Numbered from the stretch's first letter, positions 50,946 to 60,318 are shown. The stretch: DNA of 64,000 nt from Lentimicrobiaceae bacterium (GCA_017993235.1 JAGONC010000012.1:1-64000); one strand, 5' to 3'. Notes: generated by a model from the sequence alone, not told the origin. Numbers and translations: made by a program.

Positions 50946-52010
50946 ATGAAAATAGCAGGAATTTATGCTTTCCTTATTGTATCAACCCTGATTTTCATGG
51001 GATGTTCTTCCGGATCGGGAACAAAAAATCCCGGCACAGAGGCCACATCATCCGAGGCTGTCAAGGTAGAGAAGGTCAGGGTCATAACCCTGGCAACACA
51101 GGTCATCGGAAAAAATATCGAATACACCTCCACACTGCTTCCGTACGAAGAGGTGCACCTGGTGCCCTCCACACCGGGCAGGATCGAAAAGATCTTCGTC
51201 GAAGTGGGGAGCAGGGTCAAACCGGGCGATCTGCTGGTACAGATGGATCAGACCCAGCTTCAGCAGGCCATGATCCAGCTGAAAAATCTTGAGACCGATT
51301 ACAAGCGGCTCGATACGCTGCAGAAAGTCGGAAGCGTGACCCGTCAGCAGTTTGACCAGCTCGCCACCCAATACGAAATTGCCCGTTCGAATGTCGATTT
51401 TCTGAAGGAGAATACCCGGCTTGTTGCTCCTTTTTATGGAGTCATTTCAGGGAAGTACTTTGAAAATGGTGAAATGTACTCTGGGACTCCCAATACCTCT
51501 TCGGGCAAAGCAGCCATCATTTCGGTAGTCCAGATCAGTCCGCTGAAAGCCATGGTCAACATACCTGAAACCTATTACCCGCTGGTCAAAGAGGGCATGA
51601 GACCCCGGATCCAGTGCGACATTTATCCCGGAGAGACCTATACAGGAACCATCATCCGGAAATATCCCACCATTGATCCCTATACCCACTCATTCCAGGT
51701 CGAGATCAGGGTCGACAACCCGGGGGAGAAATTACGGCCGGGGATGTTCGCCAGGGTGGAACTGGAACTTGGAGAGATGAGCGCCCTGGTCGTTCCTGCT
51801 CTTGCAGTGCTTAAGATGCAGGGATCCGACGAGCGGTACGTTTTCGTGGAAGAGGCGGGCCGGGCCAAAAGGGTATCGGTAACCCTGGGGCAACGGTTTG
51901 ATGATAGAGTGGAAATCATTTCACCGGAGCTAAAGGAAGGCGACAGGCTGATCATTGCAGGCCAGTCACGACTGATTGACAAAGTCCCGGTAGCAATTGT
52001 CACGGATTAG
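50946..52010 (+). CDS. RND efflux periplasmic adaptor (membrane fusion protein)
   Basis: A 354-residue lipoprotein (LIFMGCSSGS) with a lipoyl/HlyD hairpin: PYEEVHLVPSTPGRIEKIFVEVGSRVKPGDLLVQMD, coiled coil QLQQAMIQLKNLETDYKRLD, APFYGVISG, beta-barrel domain and membrane-proximal C-terminal domain. It links the RND pump to TolC. The start is 24 bases after the tolC stop. Confidence 0.94.
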   Translation: MKIAGIYAFLIVSTLIFMGCSSGSGTKNPGTEATSSEAVKVEKVRVITLATQVIGKNIEYTSTLLPYEEVHLVPSTPGRIEKIFVEVGSRVKPGDLLVQMDQTQLQQAMIQLKNLETDYKRLDTLQKVGSVTRQQFDQLATQYEIARSNVDFLKENTRLVAPFYGVISGKYFENGEMYSGTPNTSSGKAAIISVVQISPLKAMVNIPETYYPLVKEGMRPRIQCDIYPGETYTGTIIRKYPTIDPYTHSFQVEIRVDNPGEKLRPGMFARVELELGEMSALVVPALAVLKMQGSDERYVFVEEAGRAKRVSVTLGQRFDDRVEIISPELKEGDRLIIAGQSRLIDKVPVAIVTD

Positions 52011-52051
52011 CGTGGGAACAGATCGGTTTATCAACGTTTAAGATCAAGTGT

Positions 52052-55000
52052 ATGAGTATCTATAAAAGTGCTGTCAACAAGCCCATTACCACCATCATGA
52101 TCTTCACTGCGGTGGTGGTGCTGGGTGTTTATTCCCTCAGGAATATCCCCATCGACCTTTACCCGGAAATGGAGCCGCCTTTCATCAGCGTCATGACCAC
52201 CTATGCAGGCGCCAATGCTGCCGATATTGAGACCAATGTGACCAAACCCATCGAGGATGCCATGAATTCCGTGGATAACCTCAAGGAGGTGACATCCCAA
52301 TCCTATGATAACCTCTCGCTGGTCAGTATGGAATTCGAATGGGGCACCAACCTCGATGAAGTCATGAACGACGTCCGATCCGTCATTGATGGCACGTACA
52401 ATTACCTGCCTGAAGGATGTGAGCGGCCTTCGGTCTTCAAGTTCAGTACCAGCATGATGCCGATCCTTTTTTACGCCATAACGGCTGAAGAGAGCTACCC
52501 CGGACTGGAGAAGATCATCGAAGAAAAGCTGGTCAATCCCCTCAACCGCATTGATGGGATCGGTTCGGTTTTCACCATGGGAGGCCCGAGCCGGATCATT
52601 TATGTGGACATCGATTCTAAAAAACTTGACGCCTATGCACTTTCGCTGGAACAGATCGGCAGCACAATCGGTGCGGAAAATATGAATATGCCATCCGGGA
52701 ACGTAAAAATGGGCCAGTTCGATTATCAGTTGCGCGTGGAGGGTGAATTTGCGGAAAGCGACCAGCTGAAAGGGCTCATCGTCGCCAATATGGGGGGCAA
52801 ACCCATTTACCTGAAAGATATTGCTGTGGTTAAAGACACGGTCAAATACGGTTATATTGACGAGAGCATCAATGGCAAAACAGGTATGCGCATGCTGGTC
52901 CAAAAACAGTCAGGCGCCAATACGGTAAGAATTGCCAGGGATGTCAATAAAAAATTAAAGGAGTTAATGCCTACACTTCCACCCGATATCACCATTGAGC
53001 CCATCATGGACACCTCAGATTTTATCCGAGGCTCGATCGACAATTTGTCGGAAACCCTGATGTGGGCATTTCTGTTCGTGATCCTGATCGTGTTATTTTT
53101 CCTTGGCCGCTGGCGGGCTACCCTGATCATCATCCTGACCATTCCCATTTCCCTTGTGGTTTCGTTCATCTACCTGTACTTTACGGGAAGCTCCCTCAAT
53201 GTGATCTCCCTGTCGTCGTTGTCCATTGCCATCGGGATGGTGGTGGATGATGCGATCGTCGTACTGGAGAATATTACCCGTCACATCGAGCGTGGAAGCA
53301 GCCCCCGCGAGGCAGCCATTTATGCTACGAATGAAGTGTGGCTGGCCGTCATCATCACCACCCTGGTGATCGTTGCGGTGTTTCTCCCGCTGACGCTGGT
53401 GGGTGGCATGACAGGGGTTATGTTCAACGAGCTCGGCTGGATCGTGACCATTACGATTGTCACCTCCACACTGGTCGCCATCACCCTTACGCCCATGTTA
53501 TCTTCCAGGTTGCTGAAAATGAGGATGCCAAAGGAAAAGATGTTGAACAAAGCCTATGATAAAACGATCAGGGTTTTTCTTGACCGACTGGATACATTTT
53601 ATGCAAAGACCGTCCACTGGGCGTTGCATCATAAAAGTTTTGTCGTCATGGCCAGTCTGGCTGTTTTTATTGGCAGTCTGGTGCTCGGAGCGTTTTTCGT
53701 GAAGACGGATTTTTTCCCGGAAAGTGACGAAAGCAGCATGACAGTATCCATTGAGATGCAAACCGGGCTCAGGATGGAGGAATCCCTGAAAACGGCCCGG
53801 AAGGTGGAACAGATCATCAGGGAGCGGTACCCTGAGATCACCCTGGTATCGAATTCCACGGGGGCTGACGATGAAGGCAGTTTCTTTTCCCTGTTCATGG
53901 CAACCGGATCGAACCGGACAAACCTGATGATAAAGCTGGTTCCCATTGGTGAACGTACCCGTTCTGTTTTTGAGATCGCTGACGACCTCCGGAACCAGCT
54001 GGATCAGATTGCCGAGATCGTAACGTATGAGGTTTCGACCTCCAGCAGCATGTTTGGCGGCAGCACCAATACAGTGGATATTGAGATTTTCGGATACGAC
54101 TTCAACCAGACCAACCAGCTTGCCGATGAGATCCGGAACCGTGTCTCCAGGATAAAAGGCGCCAAAGAAATTACGTTAAGCCGGGAGAACGACCGACCTG
54201 AACTTCAGGTGATCCTTGACCGTGAAAAACTGGCCCTGAATGGACTGAACAGCGCCATGGTCTCCACCTTCATCCGCAACCGTGTGGATGGACTGACGGC
54301 TTCCGTGTTCCGGGAGGAAGGCGATGAATATGATATTGTTGTGCGTTTTGAGGAGGATTACCGGAATTCCATAACGGATCTCCAGGAGATCACGATCATC
54401 AATCCCTCCGGAAATAAAATCAAACTTAGTGAACTGGGAGAGGTGAAGGAATACTGGTCACCCCCAAACATTGAGCACAAGCGCAGGGAGAGGATCGCAA
54501 AAGTATCGGTCAAACCTGTCGGTGTGTCCCTGGGTGAACTGGCCAACAGCATCCGGGAAGAAATGAAGGAGGTGGAGGTGCCGCCGGAGATCATGGTCAA
54601 TGTGGGTGGTGCTTACGAAGACCAGATGGAAGGATTCCAGGATATCGGATTGTTGATGATCGTGAGCCTGATCCTGGTGTTTATCGTTATGGCATCGCAG
54701 TTTGAGTCGTTTGCCATGCCCTTTGTGATCATGTTCTCCATCCCGTTTGCTTTTACGGGTGTGGTGCTAAGCCTGTTCCTGACGGGCACCACCCTGAGCC
54801 TGATTGCGGCACTGGGGGCTGTGCTGCTGATCGGTATCGTGGTAAAGAACGGCATCGTGCTGGTTGACTTTGTCAACCTGATGCGCGACAGGGGCTATGA
54901 GTTATATGAAGCGATCTCCCGTGCAGGCCGTTCCCGTCTGCGCCCCGTGTTGATGACTGCGGGGACGACCATCCTGGGCATGATGCCCCTGGCGCTGAGC

Positions 55001-55177
55001 CGGGGCGAAGGCTCTGAGATCTGGTCCCCCATGGGTATCACGGTCATCGGCGGACTGGTATTCTCCACGATCGTCACCATGGTCATTGTACCGGTGATGT
55101 ATGCTATTCTGGCCCGCCGCGGCGAACGCGACAAAAAGATGAAACTCCGTAAACGTTTCGTATTCCTTGATCAATAA
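52052..55177 (+). CDS. RND (HAE1/AcrB-type) efflux pump
   Basis: At 1041 residues, with 12 predicted transmembrane helices and two periplasmic loops: N-terminal KSAVNKPITTIMIFTAVVVLGVYSL, ETNVTKPIEDAMNSV, the helix-4 motif GMVVDDAIVVLENI, and the C-terminal repeat GIVVKNGIVLVDF and AGRSRLRPVLMTAGTTILGMMPLA. Asp pair in VVDDAIVV fits the proton relay. It exports hydrophobic compounds; the substrate is not predictable. Confidence 0.96.
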   Translation: MSIYKSAVNKPITTIMIFTAVVVLGVYSLRNIPIDLYPEMEPPFISVMTTYAGANAADIETNVTKPIEDAMNSVDNLKEVTSQSYDNLSLVSMEFEWGTNLDEVMNDVRSVIDGTYNYLPEGCERPSVFKFSTSMMPILFYAITAEESYPGLEKIIEEKLVNPLNRIDGIGSVFTMGGPSRIIYVDIDSKKLDAYALSLEQIGSTIGAENMNMPSGNVKMGQFDYQLRVEGEFAESDQLKGLIVANMGGKPIYLKDIAVVKDTVKYGYIDESINGKTGMRMLVQKQSGANTVRIARDVNKKLKELMPTLPPDITIEPIMDTSDFIRGSIDNLSETLMWAFLFVILIVLFFLGRWRATLIIILTIPISLVVSFIYLYFTGSSLNVISLSSLSIAIGMVVDDAIVVLENITRHIERGSSPREAAIYATNEVWLAVIITTLVIVAVFLPLTLVGGMTGVMFNELGWIVTITIVTSTLVAITLTPMLSSRLLKMRMPKEKMLNKAYDKTIRVFLDRLDTFYAKTVHWALHHKSFVVMASLAVFIGSLVLGAFFVKTDFFPESDESSMTVSIEMQTGLRMEESLKTARKVEQIIRERYPEITLVSNSTGADDEGSFFSLFMATGSNRTNLMIKLVPIGERTRSVFEIADDLRNQLDQIAEIVTYEVSTSSSMFGGSTNTVDIEIFGYDFNQTNQLADEIRNRVSRIKGAKEITLSRENDRPELQVILDREKLALNGLNSAMVSTFIRNRVDGLTASVFREEGDEYDIVVRFEEDYRNSITDLQEITIINPSGNKIKLSELGEVKEYWSPPNIEHKRRERIAKVSVKPVGVSLGELANSIREEMKEVEVPPEIMVNVGGAYEDQMEGFQDIGLLMIVSLILVFIVMASQFESFAMPFVIMFSIPFAFTGVVLSLFLTGTTLSLIAALGAVLLIGIVVKNGIVLVDFVNLMRDRGYELYEAISRAGRSRLRPVLMTAGTTILGMMPLALSRGEGSEIWSPMGITVIGGLVFSTIVTMVIVPVMYAILARRGERDKKMKLRKRFVFLDQ

Positions 55178-55220
55178 TGAATTTCCACTTGTCCGTAGGA
55201 CATAAATCATTGTAGTAGCC

Positions 55221-55514
55221 ATGAAAGCAGTTTTTATCATCTTCAACCATGCTCACACCGAAAGGGTGGAGTATGTATTTGATCGTCTGGGCATCCGGGG
55301 TTATACATGGTGGCAGGAAGTCCAGGGCAGGGGCAGTGAAACCGGCGAGCCCCGCATGGGAACCCATACCTGGCCCGAAATGAATTCGGCCGCGATAACC
55401 GTCCTGCCCGATGAACAGGTGGAGGAACTTCTGGCCCATATCCGCAAACTGGATGAGGTCAACCTGGAGGTGGGGATCCGGGCGTTTGTGTGGGAGGTGC
55501 TGAAAACAGTGTGA
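55221..55514 (+). CDS. PG0541-family transporter-associated protein
   Basis: A 97-residue cytoplasmic protein: MKAVFIIFNHAHTERVEYVFDRLGIRGYTWWQEVQGRGSETGEPRMGTHTWPEMNSAAITVLPDEQ. It is the small protein that follows RND pumps in Bacteroidota (named after a Porphyromonas gingivalis locus). The ferredoxin-like alternation of strands and helices and the GTHTWPE motif recall PII-like proteins that bind a metal or nucleotide, so a regulatory role on the pump is plausible but unproven. It starts 43 bases after the RND stop. Confidence 0.85.
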   Translation: MKAVFIIFNHAHTERVEYVFDRLGIRGYTWWQEVQGRGSETGEPRMGTHTWPEMNSAAITVLPDEQVEELLAHIRKLDEVNLEVGIRAFVWEVLKTV

Positions 55515-55576
55515 TCATTCACGCTGTTTTCTGAATATAAACTGTAATTTTATGACGTCACTCAAAAAACAAACCT

Positions 55577-55813
55577 ATGAAAATGCTTAACCTTTGGATC
55601 GCTGTTGTGTTTTCAATGGCGGTCATCGCAGGATGTGCAGGAAATCCTGACAGGAAAACCGGTCCCCGTGATGAGGGTACAGCCATCGAGCAGGTATCCG
55701 AAGACCTGGAGGTCACGGTCGATTCAGTGGCAGTCATGATCGACAGTGCCACCAAGGCGATTGATAAATCGACCCAGGAACTGAATGAATTGTTAAATGA
55801 TCTAAATGAATAA
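55577..55813 (+). CDS. Small lipoprotein
   Basis: A 78-residue predicted lipoprotein: lipobox VIAGCAGNP (Cys20), then an acidic stretch and a helical heptad-like tail (ATKAIDKSTQELNELLNDL). The family is not recognised. Its last codons overlap the start of the following gene by 8 bases, which suggests coupling. Confidence 0.6.
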   Translation: MKMLNLWIAVVFSMAVIAGCAGNPDRKTGPRDEGTAIEQVSEDLEVTVDSVAVMIDSATKAIDKSTQELNELLNDLNE

Positions 55814-56459
55814 GGAAATGAAAAGAATCAGTTTAAATTCTTTATGGTTTCTTACCATCGTATGTATGCTGGTTTCATTCAACGGAATAACCCAGACACA
55901 GACAACCGCCGTACCGGCGAAGGAGAAATCTGTACAGCAGAAACCCAAGCTTCAGGTGGATACAGTGAAGAAAAAACCGGATGTCAAACCCTCACAGGGA
56001 AGCCAGAAAGACAAAATGCCCCTGCCTCAGCAGAAAGGCGAAAAGAAACCTCCCCAGAAGGAATCTACCGATGTAAAGGGGGACACGCAGGTTACACCCG
56101 AAAACAAACAGTACCAGCATCGTGTTGAAAAAAATGAGCCTCAGGGAAATGCCTATGGAAAGAACAAAGGTGACCTTCAGGGAAAAGAGTTTGGTCAGCA
56201 GAGGGCTGATCAGGCTAAGTTGAACCGTGAAGTAAAAGGCAAAGAACTGGATGACAAGATCGTTCAGGGCGAGGCAAAGGTGAAAGAGGCAAGGGACAGG
56301 ATTGAACGGGCCAAAGAACAACTGGAAAGGGATAAAAAAGAAGGAAAAATCACCGAGCAGGTATATCAGGAACGGAAAGAAAAGATCTCCAAAGCCGAGC
56401 AGGCACTCAGTGACCTTGAATTCAACATTGATATGGGTAAGAAGGTAAGTCTCAAATAA
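55806..56459 (+). CDS. Secreted highly charged protein, unknown function
   Basis: A 217-residue protein with a signal peptide (NSLWFLTIVCMLVSFNGITQ; ATG 55818 is an alternative start). The mature part is rich in Lys, Glu, Gln and Pro and low in hydrophobics (residues 30-110), then a long charged helix KELDDKIVQGEAKVKEARDRIERAKEQLERD typical of a coiled coil. It overlaps the small lipoprotein by 8 bases. It may be an envelope scaffold; no known domain is seen. Confidence 0.6.
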   Translation: MNKEMKRISLNSLWFLTIVCMLVSFNGITQTQTTAVPAKEKSVQQKPKLQVDTVKKKPDVKPSQGSQKDKMPLPQQKGEKKPPQKESTDVKGDTQVTPENKQYQHRVEKNEPQGNAYGKNKGDLQGKEFGQQRADQAKLNREVKGKELDDKIVQGEAKVKEARDRIERAKEQLERDKKEGKITEQVYQERKEKISKAEQALSDLEFNIDMGKKVSLK

Positions 56460-56481
56460 ATCCGAAATACTGAATACTGAA

Positions 56482-57852
56482 TCAGAAATTAAACACCTTG
56501 CCCAACTCATTCTGTAGCTCCCTGAGCGTGATGGGTTTGGCAAGGATGGTTTTTTGCCTGTCGAGCAGGAACATCGTGGGAGTAGCATAGACATTGAAAT
56601 CAACGGCAGGCTTGCTTCCCCAACCCTTCAGGTCGCAGCCGTTCAGCCAGGGGAAGTTGCCTTCCCTGAGCGCTTTCATGTAGTCCTCTTTCTTGCTGTC
56701 AATGGAGATGGCCAGCATTTCCAGACGCGGACGATACTTCTGGTAAACTTCCTTCAGCCGGGGCATCAGCTCCGAGCAGTGCGGGCACCAGCTTGCCCAG
56801 AAAATGATCAGCAGGTAATCGTTTGAAAATTGCTGCAGCTCGATTAGTTTTCCCGTCGTATCGGGAACGGAAACTGCCGGCGCCGGTTTGCCCACCGACA
56901 GGTTCTGGTAGTTCTTCAACCTCTTCATCACTTCACTGTCGATGTTCTCATTTTCACAGCCTTCCTCCAGGGCGTAGGTGGTGGAAATGTGGTCCAGTAC
57001 CTTGTCGAAATGATACTTTTCAAACCCTTTGACCAGGTACTCCAGCATGAAACGGTATACGGTCTCATTGGCCATCGATACCGTAAGCATCACATCCACA
57101 GCTTCGATGAACGCAGCTTCCAGTTGCTCCTGGGTGAACTGCCGGTTGCCGTAAAGCGACATATAATCAATCGCAAGGCTTGTGTAAACCGTGCTTCGAA
57201 GCAGTTCAGTATCGGTCATGTCAATAGATGACCAGTAATTTGAACGAAGATAATTTATGCGTTCTTCAACTGAAAGGTCCGCGCTCAGAAAAGGTCGTCC
57301 CTGGGCTTTGATCACACGTGTGACATATAGCGACGGAAAGTTCCCCTGGATGCTGTCAGCATAATGCTCAGTGTCTTTCTGCACAGCATGGTACTGCTCC
57401 CGGATCTCGGGATAAAAGGCGTCATCTTTCGGATAATAATCAATCAGCGTGGTGAGCAGATCCTGCCTGAGCCTGTTTTTACCTGCCCGCTCCAGAAAGC
57501 CGTAATAGATCTGGTTTTCGACCGACTGGAGGATCTTCAGACTGTCAAGGGGTTCGTTGAAGTCGGTGGCGAAGCTGACGTCTTCATTGTTCAGGATCAG
57601 ATCCACATAGTGATCTTTTTTCAGGATGATGCGGTAATAGCCCGGCAACCGGGAGGCGTCGTATGAAAAAACAAAACTTCCATCCTGATTAATTGTCACG
57701 GAATCAATTACATGAACCTGTTCGCCATAAAAAGAGGCCAGATAGACCTTCGGTTCTTTCAGGTTCGTAACCGTGCCGGAAATCTGATGATGACTCTGGG
57801 AAAAGCAGGCCAGAGAGGTCAAGATGAACAGGAATGGGAAAATTCGTTTCAT
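56482..57852 (-). CDS. TlpA-like thioredoxin with DUF4369 N-terminus
   Basis: I choose ATG 57852, which opens a clean signal sequence (MKRIFPFLFILTSLACFSQ); the frame runs 39 codons further up without a plausible signal. Residues 20-120 form a DUF4369-like beta domain (ISGTVTNLKEPKVYLASFYGEQ..VDSVTINQDGSFVFSY), followed by helices and a C-terminal thioredoxin fold with redox motif CPHC (FWASWCPHCSELMPRL). It should reduce disulfides in the periplasm. A promoter with TTG and TATTTTTG lies just upstream. Confidence 0.85.
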   Translation of the reverse strand: MKRIFPFLFILTSLACFSQSHHQISGTVTNLKEPKVYLASFYGEQVHVIDSVTINQDGSFVFSYDASRLPGYYRIILKKDHYVDLILNNEDVSFATDFNEPLDSLKILQSVENQIYYGFLERAGKNRLRQDLLTTLIDYYPKDDAFYPEIREQYHAVQKDTEHYADSIQGNFPSLYVTRVIKAQGRPFLSADLSVEERINYLRSNYWSSIDMTDTELLRSTVYTSLAIDYMSLYGNRQFTQEQLEAAFIEAVDVMLTVSMANETVYRFMLEYLVKGFEKYHFDKVLDHISTTYALEEGCENENIDSEVMKRLKNYQNLSVGKPAPAVSVPDTTGKLIELQQFSNDYLLIIFWASWCPHCSELMPRLKEVYQKYRPRLEMLAISIDSKKEDYMKALREGNFPWLNGCDLKGWGSKPAVDFNVYATPTMFLLDRQKTILAKPITLRELQNELGKVFNF

Positions 57853-57873
57853 GGAGCATCGAATCAAAGAGGA

Positions 57874-57906
57874 CAAAAATATAAAAAAGAGACATAATCG
57901 TTGCAA
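57874..57906 (-). promoter_or_regulatory. Promoter of the TlpA-like gene
   Basis: On the minus strand TTG (57906-57904) and TATTTTTG (57881-57874) are separated by 22 bases (or 20 to the overlapping TATATTTT), close to the Bacteroidota consensus. The leader is short, about 15 bases. Confidence 0.6.
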
Positions 57907-57927
57907 TGGAAATGGGTCAATTATCCA

Positions 57928-57941
57928 CCCTATCGATAGGG
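57928..57941. promoter_or_regulatory. 14-bp perfect palindrome in divergent intergenic region
   Basis: CCCTATCGATAGGG is a perfect inverted repeat between the TlpA-like gene (minus) and the DUF2147 gene (plus), upstream of the -33 element on the minus side. It may be an operator for a dimeric regulator controlling both genes. Confidence 0.4.
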
Positions 57942-57989
57942 ATTGATGAATATTGGTGTATATTAGCACCCGAATCCTAATCCACGTCT

Positions 57990-58442
57990 ATGAAAAAAAC
58001 TACTGTTTTTTTACTGTCGCTGACAGGAATTACAATGGCTTTCTTGCCCGTAAAAGGCCAGGTCACCAGTGCAAATGATATTCTGGGATTCTGGCTGAAT
58101 GAAGAAAAGGATGCCAAAATTGAGATTACCATTGACAATGGGAAGTTTTTCGGAAAGGTGGTCTGGCTGGAAGAACCCAATGAAGATACGGGATTACCCA
58201 AGGTGGATGACCAGAATCCGGAACCTTCGCTGCAGCATCGTCCCATCATGGGTCTTGAGATCCTGAAGAATTTCGTTTTTGATGAAGATGAATGGAACAG
58301 CGGGACCATCTATGATCCGGATAATGGGAAGACCTATAAATGCACCATGAAGAAGGGATCGGAAACCGTCCTGAACATCAGGGGGTATATTGGCAAAGAA
58401 TGGATGGGACTGGGCAGAACGACTATCTGGACCAGGCCCTGA
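57990..58442 (+). CDS. DUF2147 secreted protein
   Basis: A 150-residue protein with signal peptide (ending near KGQ) and the DUF2147 motifs NDILGFWLNEEKDAKIEITIDNGKFFGKVVWLEEP and the closing GLGRTTIWTR. The family is periplasmic and beta-rich; its function is unknown. It is divergent from the TlpA-like gene. Confidence 0.85.
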   Translation: MKKTTVFLLSLTGITMAFLPVKGQVTSANDILGFWLNEEKDAKIEITIDNGKFFGKVVWLEEPNEDTGLPKVDDQNPEPSLQHRPIMGLEILKNFVFDEDEWNSGTIYDPDNGKTYKCTMKKGSETVLNIRGYIGKEWMGLGRTTIWTRP

Positions 58443-58472
58443 AAGCTGAACGTATCGGTAATAACCTGATCC

Positions 58473-59900
58473 CTACTTCTGCCCGAAGCTGAAACGAAGT
58501 ATTCCGAAGCAAAGGGCCACCATCGGATCGTCATCGGAGAACCAGGTCAGCAGATCACCAGTTCCCAATCCCAGCGACCAGGTGTTTTTTTCGTTGTAGA
58601 CAGGTATGAACGTCACACCCATGGGCACATTCACGCCAAAATCTCCTCCCGAGACAAACCCAAGCGATAACTGGATCCAGGGAGCGGGATCATACCGGGT
58701 TCCCAGTCCAAAGATAGGCGCATCATAATATCCGGGAACTTTGTCGCCGAGGGGTACGTAAGCATCGAAACCCACTTCCAGCTCATTCAGGATCCGGTAG
58801 CTGGCGCCTCCGCGGAGGTTCATGGGCAGTTTCACCTTTTTATTCTCCAATCCTGTCCACTCATTGGGATCATCGGGATGATTATCCGACACGATCAGTT
58901 CCCCCTGTTCAAAGATGTTATAGTTGTTCATCCCCTCGGTTTCAATGCTGTACACCCGTACATCATTACCCTCATATACATTGCCGTCCCAATTAATGCT
59001 GCCAATGTCGTTCAGGGCCAGTCCCACCTTGAGATCCTTGTAACGGAACGTCGTTCCAACATCGAAGCCAAAGCCTGAGCCAACCTTCTTCATGCCACTT
59101 CCTTCCACATGAGAAGGAGTGGGCTCGTCGTAATCCACGTCATATACCGGGCTGAATGCCGACCATCCGATCAGATCACCGTTGTCATCCTGATAATATT
59201 GCACGCCGGCAAAACCAAGGATGTATTTGACAGCCACCCCTCCGTACCAGGTAACGTCATCGTCAATTTCCAGCAGCTTCCGGCCGTAGCCCAGGTTGAA
59301 TTCCCGGATATGGAGCATCTGCTGGTCGGTGCCTTTATAGACCGTCGAAGCATATTGCGAGTTGGACGAAATTCCCTCGATGGTATCCCCGTACTGATTC
59401 GTTATTTTCTGATCGAAATAGGGATCTCTCCAGCCGGTAAAAAGGAAACTGGCAGCTTTGTCGTTCAGCACCGAATTCCACATCAGCCGTTCCCTGATGT
59501 TGAAAGCGATACCGCCGATTTTATCATCCTGATAAGAAAATCCGGCCCACGTCCAGGCGCCTGTTCCCAGAAGGCGTGTATCCGTGAACTTTTCAGCAGC
59601 ATTTTTCTTCCCCTGTGCATCCAGCCAGTCCTCATTATTAAACAGATCATTCAATACCTCCTGTCTTGTCAGTGGCTCCGAGTAAAGGTAGACCGATCCC
59701 TCACCAATGCCCAGATTCATCTTATGATCGTTGCGCGTCCATCCAAGGTTGGCCGGATTTACGCCAAGGCACTGATAGTCGGTCAGGAAGGTTGTACTGT
59801 AAGCTCCACCTGTGGCATTGAAAGCACTTATTTCCATCTGTGCCAGCAGGTTGCCGGCCGAAAGAAATAATGCTGCGCCGAAGAATAGAAGTTTTTTCAT
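58473..59900 (-). CDS. DUF5723-family outer-membrane beta-barrel protein
   Basis: The start is set at ATG 59900 (MKKLLFFGAALFLSAGNLLAQ), 12 codons inside the longest frame. The 475-residue mature protein is rich in aromatic beta strands with the QCLGVNPANLGW motif and ends with Phe (LRFSFGQK), consistent with a DUF5723 barrel resembling FadL/PorV-type proteins. A perfect -7 box TACATTTG lies about 34 bases upstream. Its role could be transport of hydrophobic compounds; not known. Confidence 0.75.
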   Translation of the reverse strand: MKKLLFFGAALFLSAGNLLAQMEISAFNATGGAYSTTFLTDYQCLGVNPANLGWTRNDHKMNLGIGEGSVYLYSEPLTRQEVLNDLFNNEDWLDAQGKKNAAEKFTDTRLLGTGAWTWAGFSYQDDKIGGIAFNIRERLMWNSVLNDKAASFLFTGWRDPYFDQKITNQYGDTIEGISSNSQYASTVYKGTDQQMLHIREFNLGYGRKLLEIDDDVTWYGGVAVKYILGFAGVQYYQDDNGDLIGWSAFSPVYDVDYDEPTPSHVEGSGMKKVGSGFGFDVGTTFRYKDLKVGLALNDIGSINWDGNVYEGNDVRVYSIETEGMNNYNIFEQGELIVSDNHPDDPNEWTGLENKKVKLPMNLRGGASYRILNELEVGFDAYVPLGDKVPGYYDAPIFGLGTRYDPAPWIQLSLGFVSGGDFGVNVPMGVTFIPVYNEKNTWSLGLGTGDLLTWFSDDDPMVALCFGILRFSFGQK

Positions 59901-59933
59901 GTTGTCAGCGGTGTTAATATGGATATTCCCTGT

Positions 59934-59941
59934 CAAATGTA
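59934..59941 (-). promoter_or_regulatory. -7 element of the DUF5723 gene
   Basis: Minus strand TACATTTG is an exact TAnnTTTG about 34 bases before the chosen start codon. The -33 region lacks a clear TTG. Confidence 0.45.
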
Positions 59942-60189
59942 TAAAACAGATCAGATCATTCCGATTTTTTTGTTAAGATATGTTAATTTTAGCACATAAT
60001 TCATCCGTTTCCTGCCCTAAATAAAAAATTTAATCTCCGGCATACTTTCACTGAAGCTCCGGCGTTATCAATACATTCAATAACCTTCATATGCCCGGCA
60101 CCTCTACAAATCAGTCGTAAAATCAAAAAATTGATAATCAATTTGTAACCTTCGTTATTTAGAATTCGTTAAAATTATTAAAAAAAAGC

Positions 60190-60197
60190 TACCTTTG
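60190..60197 (+). promoter_or_regulatory. -7 element upstream of mltF
   Basis: TACCTTTG is a perfect TAnnTTTG; the -33 region reads TTC rather than TTG at 22 bases spacing. Transcription would begin near 60204. Confidence 0.5.
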
Positions 60198-60203
60198 CAG
60201 TCT

Positions 60204-60273
60204 TTTTTATTTTGAGTTAACCTGTTGGTCTTATGATTTATAGGCAAGACCTCCCTGTTTTGAGGTCTTTTTT
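60204..60273 (+). ncRNA. Candidate attenuator leader or small RNA before mltF
   Basis: The -7 box at 60190-60197 is followed about 50 bases later by an intrinsic terminator (60246-60273). The RNA of about 70 bases has no convincing ORF. It could be a stand-alone small RNA or an attenuator for mltF, which starts 45 bases after the terminator. The 5' end is inferred from the box only. Confidence 0.4.
60246..60273 (+). terminator. Intrinsic terminator upstream of mltF
   Basis: AAGACCTC pairs with GAGGTCTT around CCTGTTTT and is followed by T residues. Confidence 0.75.
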
Positions 60274-60318
60274 CGTCTAAAAACCTGACCAGCAATATGT
60301 TGAACGAATTCTAAACGC

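Noticed and set aside
52031..52903. Minus-strand open frame of 290 codons
   Set aside because: It is antisense to the N-terminal part of the RND pump; no family features.
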